Part shown: positions 24,140 through 32,668 of the stretch, piece after piece
How positions within the stretch are numbered: the first letter of the stretch is position 1
Layout: each line of letters starts with the position of its first letter
Assembly (NCBI RefSeq): GCF_900091315.1
Contig: NZ_FLSP01000001.1
Span: forward strand, 124,001 to 188,000
Direction: 5' to 3'
Origin: Streptomyces sp. DI166
Lineage (GTDB): Bacteria; Actinomycetota; Actinomycetes; Streptomycetales; Streptomycetaceae
Length of the DNA: 64,000 bases
Translations under genes and position numbers: made by a program
The notes under the pieces: generated by a model
Told to the model about the DNA's origin: nothing
Databases searched by the model: none
The model's input: the letters and a program-made list of their open reading frames with translations, nothing else

Positions 24140-25546
24140 ATGGCGTACGGGGAGCGGGGACGGCATGTCCCGGTGGTCGATCTCGCCGACCGCAGGGCCC
24201 TGGAGCGGTATCGCCCCGCCGATCCGGCGGTGGTCGAGGAGGCGCGGCGGCTGAAGGAGGCCGCGCTGCTGGACTTCGGGCTGACCGAGTCGGCGGTGGC
24301 GTCCTGGCTGTACGCCAAGTGCCATCACCAGATCCCGACGACCGCCGTGGAGACGGCCGCCGTGGTCGCCTCCGGCGACGGCACCTGCCTGCTGCTGTAC
24401 AACCCGGACTTCTTCGTCGGCATCGGCCTGTCCGGCGTGAAGTTCGTGCTGTTCCACGAGGCCCGGCACCTGGTCCACCGGCATCTCTTCGCCGACCCCG
24501 ACCTGCGCGCCGACCCGGTCTTCACCCTGGCCACCGAGGTCAGCATCAACCATGTCGCCCTGGTCCGGCTCGGCACCCGCGGGCTGCCCCTGCTGGACGG
24601 CAGACCGACGGGAGTGGACCCGCGCGCGGTGCACGAGCTGTACCACGCGGACCTGATGACCCACGGCCGCGATCCGCTGCCGTACGAGCAGTTCGTCGAG
24701 ACCGACATGCGGGTGTACGGCGAGCTGAAGCGGATGCGCCATCCGCCGGTGCCCGAACAGCGGCTGTGCGCCCACCTGTTGGCGGACGGCGTCCCGGCCG
24801 ACCAGGAGACCGTCGACCTGGTGGCCTCCTCCGCGCTGCTCAACTCCCTGCTGGCGGCCCGGCGCGGACACGCGGGCGCGGAGCTGGAGCTGCTGGATCT
24901 GATGGGCCGCAGTGAGGACGGCAACGCCCACGCGTCCCGGCTGTGGGGCCGGCTGGGCGCGGGTGTCCTGCGCGGGGAGACCACGAGCACACGCACGGTC
25001 GACTGGTGGCAGCGCTGGTTCGTCGACGTGCTCGGCTCCCGGCTGCGCGAGGGCGAACGGCTGGTGTACCCGAAGAAGCGGGGCGCGCTGCTCGCCGCGC
25101 TCGGCCAGGACCCGATGCTCTCCCGGCGCGGCCCGGTGCGCGAGAAGTCCGTCGTCATCGCCCTGGACACCTCCGCGTCGATGCCCCAGCACGTGATCCG
25201 CTGGCTGACCGACCTCGTCGGCCGGATCGACGGCGTGCAGGCCCACTGGCTGTCCTTCGACGGCGTGGTGATGCCCTTCAAGCCGGGCGAGCGGGTCTAC
25301 GGCGGGGGCGGCACCAGCTTCCAGGTGGTCGCCGACTACGTGGAGGGCCGCACGGAGGTGAACGGGCGCCGCTTCGAGGAGTCGGCGGACGCCGTGGTGA
25401 TGCTCACCGACGGATACGCGCCGACGATCACGCCCGCCGAGCCGGACAAATGGATCTGGCTGATCACCGAGGGCGGCGACGAGTGGCCCGAGCGATACAC
25501 CCCCGCGATGGCCTGCCATCGTGTCAGCACAGGAACACGGACATGA
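24140..25546 (+). CDS. DUF2201-type protein: metallopeptidase-like plus VWA domain
   Basis: This 468-residue protein has an N-terminal metallopeptidase-like region with a zincin motif HEARHLVHRH at about residues 109-118. The C-terminal VWA-like domain has the MIDAS start ALDTSASMPQHVI near 338 and a later VVMLTDGYAP. This is the architecture of the DUF2201 family. VWA proteins paired with MoxR-type AAA ATPases usually act as remodelling chaperones for a client protein or cofactor. Its stop overlaps the ATG of the AAA gene, so the two are coupled. ATG 24140 follows GGGGGGCGGC; the first tRNA-like element is divergent from it 88 bases upstream. Confidence 0.8.
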   Translation: MAYGERGRHVPVVDLADRRALERYRPADPAVVEEARRLKEAALLDFGLTESAVASWLYAKCHHQIPTTAVETAAVVASGDGTCLLLYNPDFFVGIGLSGVKFVLFHEARHLVHRHLFADPDLRADPVFTLATEVSINHVALVRLGTRGLPLLDGRPTGVDPRAVHELYHADLMTHGRDPLPYEQFVETDMRVYGELKRMRHPPVPEQRLCAHLLADGVPADQETVDLVASSALLNSLLAARRGHAGAELELLDLMGRSEDGNAHASRLWGRLGAGVLRGETTSTRTVDWWQRWFVDVLGSRLREGERLVYPKKRGALLAALGQDPMLSRRGPVREKSVVIALDTSASMPQHVIRWLTDLVGRIDGVQAHWLSFDGVVMPFKPGERVYGGGGTSFQVVADYVEGRTEVNGRRFEESADAVVMLTDGYAPTITPAEPDKWIWLITEGGDEWPERYTPAMACHRVSTGTRT

Positions 25547-27336
25547 CCACACAAGTGAAGCGGCCCACCCTGTCCCGTCTGGAGTCGTTCATCGACGCGA
25601 TGATCGAACTCGGCCAGACCGGGCAGGTCTTCGGCGAGCACGGCATCGGCAAGACGGCCACGTTCTTCACGCACATCGCCCGCGCCCACCCGGACACGGC
25701 CCTGGTGTACGTCCCGGCGGCGAACCTGACCCCGGACGATCTGCTGGTCAACGCACCGGTGCGGGACACGCACACCGGTGAACTGGTGCTGCGCCAGCTG
25801 GTGATGAGCCAGCTCAAGCCGGGCCGGCCGTTCGTGCTGCTCATCGACGACTCGCTCCAGGCGGGCGAGACGATCCAGTCGCAGCTGATGCAGATCGCCT
25901 GCAACTGGACGCTGGGCGAGCACGATCTGCGCGCCCTCGGCTGCGTCGGCGTCTTCCTCACCGACAACGAGTCGCTGTCCGAGACGGCCGCCCGGCGCGG
26001 CGATCTGGCGCTGCTGGACCGCATGGTGACCATGCGGATCAACGCCAACGACACCTCCTGGCGGGAGCATCTGACGGCCAAGTACCGCCCCTGGGACCTG
26101 CGCCCGGTGTTCTCGGTGTGGGCCTCCCTGCCGCCGCCGGTGAGGGAGTTGCTCTCCCCGCGCACCCTCGACCATGTGCTCGCCAACGCGCGGGAGGGTT
26201 TCCCGCTGCGCTGGGGCCTGCCCCTGGTGGACGGCGCGCGGCTGCGCCTGGCCGAGCCCGGCCCGGACGGCAGACCGGGCCGCAACCGCACGGCCGAGAT
26301 CCTGGACCGGATCGCCGAGGCACTGGGCGTGCCCAACCCGTCCTCGGTTCCGGACCCGGTGCGCCAGGTGGTGCGGGCTGCCCTGCGCAACCGCTGGACG
26401 GTGCTGCTCCAGGGCCCGCCGGGCTGCGGGAAGACCGAGCTGGTGCGGCAGACGCTGCGCGAGGGGCTCGGCCGTGAGGCGCTGTACTTCTCGCTGCCGG
26501 TGACCAATGTCGAGGACCTGTGCGCGCCGATCCCGACGGCCGACGGCACCCTGGACAACCTGCTCGCCGCGAAGTTCACCGGCCCGGAGCCGAAGGCGAT
26601 CGTGTGGGACGAGTACAACCGGCCCAAGGACCGGGCCGCGTTCGCCAAGCTGATGGAGGTCACCCAGGAGTGGTCGCTGGCGGGCCGCCCGATCGAGCAT
26701 CTGCGGGCGCAGATCGCGGTCCAGAACCCGCCGTACCACCTGGGCCGCAAGCTTCAGGTGGCGCGGAACAACATCGCGCAGGCGACCCGGTTCACGGCCT
26801 CGCTGGAGGTGGCGCCGGAGGACATCCCGGCCAACGAGTGGCTGCTCGCGCGGTACGGCTCGGACGCCGAGACGGTGCTGGAGTGGTGGAAGCACGACAT
26901 CGACGACGAGGGCCGGGCCTGGATCACCAAGCGCACGCTGGAGCGGCTGATCAAGCTGCACCGCAAGGGACTGCCGCTGCAGATGGCGACGGTCTACCTC
27001 GGGGACGGCGAGTACGCCCCGGTGCCGCTGACCGCGCTCGTCGACCGGCTGAACAACCGTCCCGTCACGGGGCTCCGCGAACTGGCCCGCGACGTCGATA
27101 CGTGGGAGGCGCGGCTGCGCCGCGCGGCGGCGGCCAGTGAGGAGGGCGCGAACGACACGGACGTCGTCCACCAGATCCTCGCCAACGCCGAGCTGTCGCA
27201 GCTGAGGAAGCACCGGGCGGTGGTGACCCGGCTGGTGGCGTGGCTCCCGCCGAAGCTGCGGGCGACCTATCTGGTGGGGGCGGATCCGAAGCAACAGCGT
27301 TTCTGGACCGAGGTGTTCATGGCGATGCGGCGGTGA
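25543..27336 (+). CDS. double-AAA MoxR-type ATPase
   Basis: This 597-residue protein carries two AAA modules. The first has Walker A GEHGIGKTATF near residue 34 and Walker B LLIDD near 105. The second has GPPGCGKTELV near 289 and Walker B AIVWDEYN near 358, followed by sensor-like RAQIAVQNPP. The two-module layout with a partner VWA protein fits MoxR-family remodelling ATPases. It begins at ATG 25543 inside the stop of the VWA gene (ATGA). The substrate of the pair is unknown; a direct client may be encoded elsewhere. Confidence 0.82.
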   Translation: MTTQVKRPTLSRLESFIDAMIELGQTGQVFGEHGIGKTATFFTHIARAHPDTALVYVPAANLTPDDLLVNAPVRDTHTGELVLRQLVMSQLKPGRPFVLLIDDSLQAGETIQSQLMQIACNWTLGEHDLRALGCVGVFLTDNESLSETAARRGDLALLDRMVTMRINANDTSWREHLTAKYRPWDLRPVFSVWASLPPPVRELLSPRTLDHVLANAREGFPLRWGLPLVDGARLRLAEPGPDGRPGRNRTAEILDRIAEALGVPNPSSVPDPVRQVVRAALRNRWTVLLQGPPGCGKTELVRQTLREGLGREALYFSLPVTNVEDLCAPIPTADGTLDNLLAAKFTGPEPKAIVWDEYNRPKDRAAFAKLMEVTQEWSLAGRPIEHLRAQIAVQNPPYHLGRKLQVARNNIAQATRFTASLEVAPEDIPANEWLLARYGSDAETVLEWWKHDIDDEGRAWITKRTLERLIKLHRKGLPLQMATVYLGDGEYAPVPLTALVDRLNNRPVTGLRELARDVDTWEARLRRAAAASEEGANDTDVVHQILANAELSQLRKHRAVVTRLVAWLPPKLRATYLVGADPKQQRFWTEVFMAMRR

Positions 27337-27387
27337 GCGGGAGCGGCACGGCATGGACCGCGGAGACCGCGATCGAGAACACGATCA

Positions 27388-28716
27388 TCACCAGTCGGCG
27401 ACCCGGTAGTCCTTGAGGAACACCCCGGACACCGGGTCGCCCGCCTCGCCCCGCACGATCGGGTCGTACACGCGGGCCGCACCGTCCACGATGTCCAGCG
27501 GGGTGCGGAAGCCCGCATCCGCCATCCGCGCCTTCTTCGGCGCCGGGTTCTCGTCGGTGATCCAGCCGGTGTCCACGGCGCACATGTGGACGCCCTGCTC
27601 GGCGAGTTCGGCGGCGCTGGTGCGGGTGAGCATGTTCAGCGCGGCCTTGGCCATGTTGGTGTGCGGATGGCCGGGCATCTTGTTGCGGACCGCGAACCGG
27701 CCCTCAACCGCCGTCACATTGACGACGTAGCGGCGGGGGTGCGGGGAGGCGAGCAGCAGCGGCAGCAGCCGGTCGCACAGCAGGGCCGGGGCGAGGGCGT
27801 TGACGAGCTGGGTCTCCAGCACCTCCGCCGGGTCGAGCGCGCCGAGCCTCGCGGACCAGGAGTTCTCCGGGGCGGGGTCGGGCAGCAGGCCGGCCACGTC
27901 GGCCTCGCGCAGGGCGGCCGGAAGCACGGCGGTGCCGCTCGGCAGCATCCGCATCGGGGTGAACCCGGGCGCCTGCCGGGCCCCTTCGGGCAGCGCGGCC
28001 CGCTCCCCGGCGGCGAGCAGGGCGTACGACTCGGGCGGGCGGCGTACGGTCTGGGCGGCGTTGTTGACCAGGATGTCCAGCGGTTCGCCCTCGGCCCGCA
28101 ACTCCTCGCACAGGCCGAGGACCTGGCGCGGGTCGCGCAGGTCCACGGCGAGGACGGTGAGCCGGTCGAGCCACTTGCCGCTGCCCGGCTCGGCCCGGAA
28201 GCGGCGCACGGTGTCGTGCGGGAACCGGCTGGTCACCAAAACCTCGGCGCCGTCGCGGAGCATCATCAGCGCGAGCTGGAAGCCGATCTTCACCCTGCCG
28301 CCGGTGAGCAGCACGCGGCGCCCGCTCAGGTCGGTGCTCAGGGCACGGCGGCGGCGGTTGTCGGCGGCGCAGTCGGGACAGAGCCGGTGGTAGAAAGCAT
28401 CGACCTGTCGATAAGGGGACTTGCAGACGTAGCAGCGGCGCGGTTTGCGGAGAGGGCCCCCGGTGCCCGCCTCGCCGAGCGGGGCGTCCTCGCGGCGGTC
28501 CGGTGCGCCGGTCGCGGTGGCCGCCATCGCGGCGGCGTCGGACGCGGAGACCTCGGCGCCGCGGGCCTTGCGCCGCCGCAGCCGTCCGTCCCGGGCGAAG
28601 GAGGCGGCGACCTGCTCGGCGCGCAGCCGTACCGGGTCGTCGACGGGCAGTGCCCGCAGCCTGCCGACCGTGCGGTGGAAGGCGGCCAGCTCCTCCTCGC
28701 CGATGCCCTCGCCCAT
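27388..28716 (-). CDS. SDR-family protein with N-terminal zinc ribbon
   Basis: This 442-residue protein fuses an N-terminal region of about 130 residues to a short-chain dehydrogenase/reductase domain. The extension includes a four-cysteine zinc ribbon, CYVCKSPYRQ through LCPDCAADN, at about residues 95-125. The SDR part has the NAD(P) loop TGGRVKIG near 138 and NNAAQTV near 215. The catalytic YxxxK position reads TNMAK, so the usual Tyr is replaced by Thr while Lys is kept. Simple SDR catalysis is therefore uncertain. The start ATG 28716 lies 62 bases downstream of the second tRNA-like element on the same strand. Confidence 0.75.
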   Translation of the reverse strand: MGEGIGEEELAAFHRTVGRLRALPVDDPVRLRAEQVAASFARDGRLRRRKARGAEVSASDAAAMAATATGAPDRREDAPLGEAGTGGPLRKPRRCYVCKSPYRQVDAFYHRLCPDCAADNRRRRALSTDLSGRRVLLTGGRVKIGFQLALMMLRDGAEVLVTSRFPHDTVRRFRAEPGSGKWLDRLTVLAVDLRDPRQVLGLCEELRAEGEPLDILVNNAAQTVRRPPESYALLAAGERAALPEGARQAPGFTPMRMLPSGTAVLPAALREADVAGLLPDPAPENSWSARLGALDPAEVLETQLVNALAPALLCDRLLPLLLASPHPRRYVVNVTAVEGRFAVRNKMPGHPHTNMAKAALNMLTRTSAAELAEQGVHMCAVDTGWITDENPAPKKARMADAGFRTPLDIVDGAARVYDPIVRGEAGDPVSGVFLKDYRVADW

Positions 28717-28777
28717 GCGTCCCCGTCTGTCCGTGCCGTGCGGAGGCGCGCCCGCGACGGCGCGGTGGGCCCCCTGG

Positions 28778-28854
28778 GTCCCGGACGGCCGGATTCGAAC
28801 CGGCGTATCCGCCCTGACAAGGCGGCGAGTCTGCCTCTGCTCCACGTCCGGGAC
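28778..28854 (-). tRNA. tRNA-like gene, GTC (Asp-type) anticodon, extended acceptor stem
   Basis: The minus strand forms a clean cloverleaf. The 7-bp acceptor CCGGACG/CGTCCGG extends by three more pairs to 10 bp (GTC/GAC), D-arm is GAG/CTC with the same loop core as the element at 24 kb, and the anticodon stem is CCGCC/GGCGG with loop TTGTCAG (GTC). The T-arm is GCCGG-TTCGAAT-CCGGC and base 73 is G. With the canonical 7-bp acceptor it spans 28780-28851 and meets several tRNA-Asp identity points. There is no encoded CCA end. A TAGGAT -10 box starts the transcript directly at its 5' end, and the SDR gene follows. Confidence 0.65.
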
Positions 28855-28862
28855 GCCCCCGG

Positions 28863-28892
28863 ATCCTAACCGGTCCCGAAGGGCCGGTCGCA
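28863..28892 (-). promoter_or_regulatory. promoter of the second tRNA-like gene
   Basis: On the minus strand TGCGAC, an 18-base spacer and the consensus -10 TAGGAT end eight bases before the acceptor stem of the tRNA-like gene. The start point should therefore lie almost at its first base. The same transcript could continue into the SDR gene. Confidence 0.6.
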
Positions 28893-28914
28893 CGGATTTC
28901 CGGTGCCGCGGTGG

Positions 28915-29160
28915 TCAGTCCCGTATGCGCCGCAGTGCCAGGCGTTCCTTCTCCGAGAGCCCGCCCCACACGCCGAAGCGCTCGTCGTTGTCGAGGGCGT
29001 ACTCAAGGCAGGCGGAGCGGATGGGGCACAGACCGCAGATCCGCTTGGCCTCACGCACCGAGCTGCCCGGCTCCGGGAAGAAGAACTCCGCCCCGGTCTG
29101 CGCGCACAACGCCTCCTCCTGCCAGGCGAGGTCGGGCGTGGGGACTGTGTCGATGAACAT
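28915..29160 (-). CDS. WhiB-family iron-sulfur transcription factor
   Basis: This 81-residue protein has the four-cysteine pattern of WhiB-like factors: Cys in ALCAQTG, then ICGLCPIRSAC (CxxC plus Cys), which hold a [4Fe-4S] cluster. The turn GVWGGLSEKER follows and contacts sigma/DNA. Such proteins control development and antibiotic or redox responses in Actinobacteria. ATG 29160 gives the usual length; an earlier in-frame codon at 29199 adds 13 residues. Which Wbl protein this is cannot be told without an alignment. Confidence 0.9.
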   Translation of the reverse strand: MFIDTVPTPDLAWQEEALCAQTGAEFFFPEPGSSVREAKRICGLCPIRSACLEYALDNDERFGVWGGLSEKERLALRRIRD

Positions 29161-29193
29161 GGCGTGAAGCGTGCCCCGCGGCGAAAAACGTTC

Positions 29194-29215
29194 GATCAAC
29201 GCCGGATCAACGGCG
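29194..29215. repeat. 11-bp direct repeat upstream of the WhiB gene
   Basis: GATCAACGCCG (29194-29204) is followed at once by GATCAACGGCG (29205-29215). The one-helical-turn spacing, 34 bases upstream of the WhiB start, would suit a regulator dimer. Confidence 0.4.
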
Positions 29216-29307
29216 GGCGACGGGAGGCCGGGGGCGCGTCACGATGATGCCCGCGCACCGCGGGGCGGGGCACGGCGGCGCGCGGAAGGCCTTCGTTCGT
29301 ACGTCGC

Positions 29308-30099
29308 TCAGTCCTGTGGCCGGGTGCCCTTGATCACGGCGAAGCGGGCGCCGTAGGGGTCCGCCAGTTTGGCCGTCCGGCCGACGCCCTCGATGTCGAC
29401 GGGCGCCATCCGCACCGCGCCGCCCAGCTCCCGCGCCCTGTCGACGACTCCGTCGACGTCGTCGGTCGCGAAGTACGGCAGCCAGTACGGCTCGGTCTCG
29501 GTACCGGTGGGGTCGTCGGCCAGCGCCACCATGCCGCCGAAGATGGCCTCCTCGTCCTCGCCCGCGGGGTTGATACCGGTGTAGACGCCTCCCGGCAGGG
29601 GCATCGCGCAGGTCTCCCAGCCGAAGACCCGGTCGTAGAAGGCCGCCTCCCGGGCCACGTCCGCCGTGTACAGCTCGACCCAGCACAGCGCGCCGGTGTC
29701 ACCCACCACGTCAAGTCCTTTGAGGGCGGCGGGCTGCCACACCCCGAAGGGCACTCCCGCGTGATCGGCGAGGAAGGCGAGCCGCCCCTGCCCGAACACG
29801 TCGTCGGGCGGCATCAGCACACTGCCCCCGGCCCGCCGGACCGTCTCGGCGGTGGCGTCGGCATCCGTGCTGTGGAAGTACACGTGCCAGCCGGGCGGCC
29901 CCTGCTCGGGCGCGACCCGCATCCCGCCCGCCGCGGTGCGCCCGCCGAGCCGGAAGAAGCCGTACCCGCCGGCCTCCGGCCCCGCCGACCGGAACTCCCA
30001 GCCGAACAGGGCGCGGTAGAAGGCCGCGGCGCCCTCCAGGTCGGGTGTCCCGACATCGACCCAGTTCGGGGCGCCCTGGACGTAGCGGGTGGTGAGCAT
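29308..30099 (-). CDS. tandem glyoxalase/VOC-fold protein
   Basis: This 263-residue protein holds two vicinal-oxygen-chelate modules, residues about 8-120 (WVDVGTPDLEGAAAFYRALFGWEF) and about 135-255 (CWVELYTADVAREAAFYDRVFGWE). This is the two-domain layout of proteins often annotated as hydroxylase or CFP30B-like in Actinobacteria. The reaction is unknown; metal-binding His/Glu positions are not all obvious. ATG 30099 starts just before the first module. It is divergent from the HEAT-repeat gene. Confidence 0.8.
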   Translation of the reverse strand: MLTTRYVQGAPNWVDVGTPDLEGAAAFYRALFGWEFRSAGPEAGGYGFFRLGGRTAAGGMRVAPEQGPPGWHVYFHSTDADATAETVRRAGGSVLMPPDDVFGQGRLAFLADHAGVPFGVWQPAALKGLDVVGDTGALCWVELYTADVAREAAFYDRVFGWETCAMPLPGGVYTGINPAGEDEEAIFGGMVALADDPTGTETEPYWLPYFATDDVDGVVDRARELGGAVRMAPVDIEGVGRTAKLADPYGARFAVIKGTRPQD

Positions 30100-30194
30100 G
30101 AGGGCCCTCCTCTGAGGGATCGCTTCGCCGTTCCCGACCGAGTCTCGCACCGCTTGCCGCCCATCGCCGTGCGCGCACGGCCTAGGCTGTCCGC

Positions 30195-31658
30195 GTGTTG
30201 TTCGGCAGGGGTGGGGAGCAGGAGCGCAAGCGGCGGCTGGCCGAGCGGCTGGCGTCGACGGACGCGGAGGTGCGGGCCGCCGCCGCGCAGGAGATCGCGC
30301 GGGCCCGCGATCAGGAGTGGGCGGTACGGGAACTGGCGCGGGCGCTGGACCGGGAGCCGTCGCCGGAGTCGTTCGGCGCGATCGTGGGGCCGTTCGCCGA
30401 GGCGCTGTGCCGGGACCGGGTGGCACGGCAGCGCGTCGAGCGCATGTTCGCGGCACACATCGACGATCCGGCCGCCCTGGTCCGGGAGTGGACGGCGCTG
30501 TTGGCCGAGTACGGGGCCGGGACGCCGGTGACGAGTGTCGGCGACGATCTCGCGGACGATGTGCGCGGCTGTCTGGGACGGTTGCAGGAGTGGGGCTGGC
30601 GGCCCCACGAAATGGGGCGGATGCGGCCGGGCACCTTTCCCTACACGGCGGCCTTCAATGCGGCCGTGGAACTGCTGCACATGGCCGTCCTGCGGGCCGC
30701 CCCGCTGGACCCGGCGGCCTCCGAGCGCGCCCGCTCGGAGGCCCGGTACGCCTTCGAGCGGGCCCTCCCCCATCCGCCGGAGAGCCAGGAGCGCGGCGAG
30801 ATCCTGCTGAAGCTGGCCCAACGCCCCGAGGGACCGTCCTGGGCGGACCGCGCCCTGGCCTCGGTGCGCGTCGACGAGGCCCTCTCCTGGTGCCGGAGCA
30901 CCGAACCGGACCGGGCCGTGCTCGGCGCTGAGGCGCTGGAGTCCATGCTCCTGTTCAACGACGAGGTCAGACGGCCCGCCGCCCGGGCCACGCTGGACTT
31001 CCTCGCGGCCCGGCAGCCGCGCACCCTGGCCACGGTGCTGCGCTGCTACACCATGCTGCAGAACTCCCGTCCCCTGGACGATCCGCCGGTGGACCTGTTC
31101 CTGGATTCCCTGGGCCACCCCAGTCCCCGCGTGCGGGTGGCCGCCGCTTCCGGGCTGGACGCCTTCGGCGCCGGTTCGCCACGGGAGGGCCGTGCGGTCA
31201 CCGCCCTCGTCGACGCCCTGAACCGGGACCCGAGCCTGGACGTCGTCCGTGCGGCGGCCTCCTCCCTGGCACTGATCGTGTGCACGGACGAGGCCAACAC
31301 GGCGGCGGCGTCAGCCGCGTTGGCGGCCAAGGCCGACGCCCGGGACCCGGGGGTGCGGGCCGCGAGCGTGGAGGGCGCCCTGTTCCGGGAGGAGCCCGGC
31401 GGATTCGCCCGTCTGGCGGCCGAGTTGCGGCGCCCCGACGTGGAGCCGGTGTTCCTCGGGGTCGCCGACTTCATCTGCGGCCAGGCGGACAGCTACATTC
31501 CCGACGACGTGCGCGCCGAGCTGATCAACCTGGTGGAGCTGCTGGACTACGGCGGCTGGGCGGACCTTCCGCTGGAGGACGACCTGTACCCGACCCCCGA
31601 GGACCGCGCCGAACTGCTGGAGCAGGTCCTGGACACCCTGCGCGCCGGGAACGGCTGA
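30195..31658 (+). CDS. HEAT-repeat protein, probably leaderless
   Basis: This 487-residue protein is built of helical HEAT-like repeats, for example STDAEVRAAAAQEIARARD at the N-terminus, HPSPRVRVAAASGLDAFG near 315 and ARDPGVRAASVEGALF near 390. No catalytic motif, signal peptide or membrane segment is seen. The start GTG 30195 stands six bases after a TAGGCT -10 box (30183-30188), so the messenger is probably leaderless. It is a protein-interaction scaffold of unknown partner. Confidence 0.7.
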   Translation: MLFGRGGEQERKRRLAERLASTDAEVRAAAAQEIARARDQEWAVRELARALDREPSPESFGAIVGPFAEALCRDRVARQRVERMFAAHIDDPAALVREWTALLAEYGAGTPVTSVGDDLADDVRGCLGRLQEWGWRPHEMGRMRPGTFPYTAAFNAAVELLHMAVLRAAPLDPAASERARSEARYAFERALPHPPESQERGEILLKLAQRPEGPSWADRALASVRVDEALSWCRSTEPDRAVLGAEALESMLLFNDEVRRPAARATLDFLAARQPRTLATVLRCYTMLQNSRPLDDPPVDLFLDSLGHPSPRVRVAAASGLDAFGAGSPREGRAVTALVDALNRDPSLDVVRAAASSLALIVCTDEANTAAASAALAAKADARDPGVRAASVEGALFREEPGGFARLAAELRRPDVEPVFLGVADFICGQADSYIPDDVRAELINLVELLDYGGWADLPLEDDLYPTPEDRAELLEQVLDTLRAGNG

Positions 31659-31671
31659 AGGGGGCGGCCGC

Positions 31672-32637
31672 TCAGTGCTCGTGCGGGTCGTGCGGTTCGT
31701 GTGGCTCGTAGCCGGGGATGGTGCCGTCCTTCTTCTTCACCAGGAACAGCCCCACCATGCCCATGTCGGAGTGGCTCTGGACATGGCAGTGGTACATCCA
31801 CGCGCCCGCGCCGACGCCCTCCCCCGCGATGACCTGGAAGCCGAAGGAGTCCGCCGGGCCCACGATCTTGTTGTCGATGACCTGTGTGGGGTCGTCGGGC
31901 CCGGTGAGCATGCCGGTGCGGTTGTCCGCCCAGCGGTGACCGTGCATGTGGAAGGTGTGGTAGTACTCGCCGTGCGTGATCATCACGAACTCGACGCGTT
32001 CCCCCACCGTCGCCTCGAAGTTGGGCCCGGAGTGCGCCGGCCTGTTGTTGATCAGCATGTCGTTGAAGACGATCGTGTACGTCCTGTCCGGCAGCACATC
32101 GCCCGCGCGCCGTACGATCACCGGCCCGTAGAGTCCCTTGCGGATACCGCCCGTTCCGTGCTCGGTGCCGACGACGTGGTCGTGGTAGTGCCAGTAACCC
32201 GCGCTGCCCGCCCGCCAGGTGCCGTCCTTGCGGCGGCCGGGGGTGTGGGTGCGCCAGGTGTAGGTGCGGGTGCCGCCGGGCTCGACGTCGCTCTTGTTCA
32301 GTTTGGTGCCGTCGCTGGTGATCTCGTAGTCCAGGCCGTGCACATGGAGGCTGACGGGCACGTCCATGGTGTTCTCGAACTCGATGTGCAGGGTGTCGCC
32401 CTCGTTGAGCTCGATCAGCGGGCCGGGGATCGTCGCCTTCCCCTTCTCCAAGCCGTAGCCCATCTGGCCGTCGGCGAGCTTCTCGGCGTACATCCTGATG
32501 TGCCTGACCTCGCCGCCCGCGGGCGCCGTGCGCGCCGCCTGGACGGCGCTGTTCGCCGGGGGCGCGAGCGACAACGATGTCGTCGTCAGCGCCGCCCCGC
32601 CGAGCAGCACCCGCCGGTTGAACCCGCGTCTGTCCAT
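31672..32637 (-). CDS. two-domain small laccase (multicopper oxidase), Tat-exported
   Basis: This 321-residue protein is the Streptomyces small laccase (SLAC type), a homotrimeric two-domain multicopper oxidase that oxidises phenols and other donors while reducing oxygen to water. The twin-arginine signal [13 protein letters not shown] opens the protein. Copper-binding segments are [28 protein letters not shown] and [14 protein letters not shown], which together supply the type 1, 2 and 3 ligands. A His-rich tail follows. It agrees with my memory of S. coelicolor SCO6712 over most of its length. ATG 32637 has GGGGAG at 32645-32650, inside a hairpin. Confidence 0.95.
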   Translation of the reverse strand: MDRRGFNRRVLLGGAALTTTSLSLAPPANSAVQAARTAPAGGEVRHIRMYAEKLADGQMGYGLEKGKATIPGPLIELNEGDTLHIEFENTMDVPVSLHVHGLDYEITSDGTKLNKSDVEPGGTRTYTWRTHTPGRRKDGTWRAGSAGYWHYHDHVVGTEHGTGGIRKGLYGPVIVRRAGDVLPDRTYTIVFNDMLINNRPAHSGPNFEATVGERVEFVMITHGEYYHTFHMHGHRWADNRTGMLTGPDDPTQVIDNKIVGPADSFGFQVIAGEGVGAGAWMYHCHVQSHSDMGMVGLFLVKKKDGTIPGYEPHEPHDPHEH

Positions 32638-32639
32638 GC

Positions 32640-32668
32640 CGAACTCCCCTGTTCCGGTACGGAGTTCG
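32640..32668 (-). promoter_or_regulatory. hairpin covering the laccase ribosome-binding site
   Basis: An exact 8-bp inverted repeat CGAACTCC/GGAGTTCG (32661-32668 with 32640-32647) lies directly before the laccase ATG. The GGGGAG ribosome site overlaps the stem. Folding in the messenger could hold translation low. Confidence 0.45.

Noticed and set aside
28840..28893. N-terminal extension of the SDR protein up to 28893
   Set aside because: That stretch is the tRNA-like gene and its promoter; ATG 28716 is the first start beyond it.
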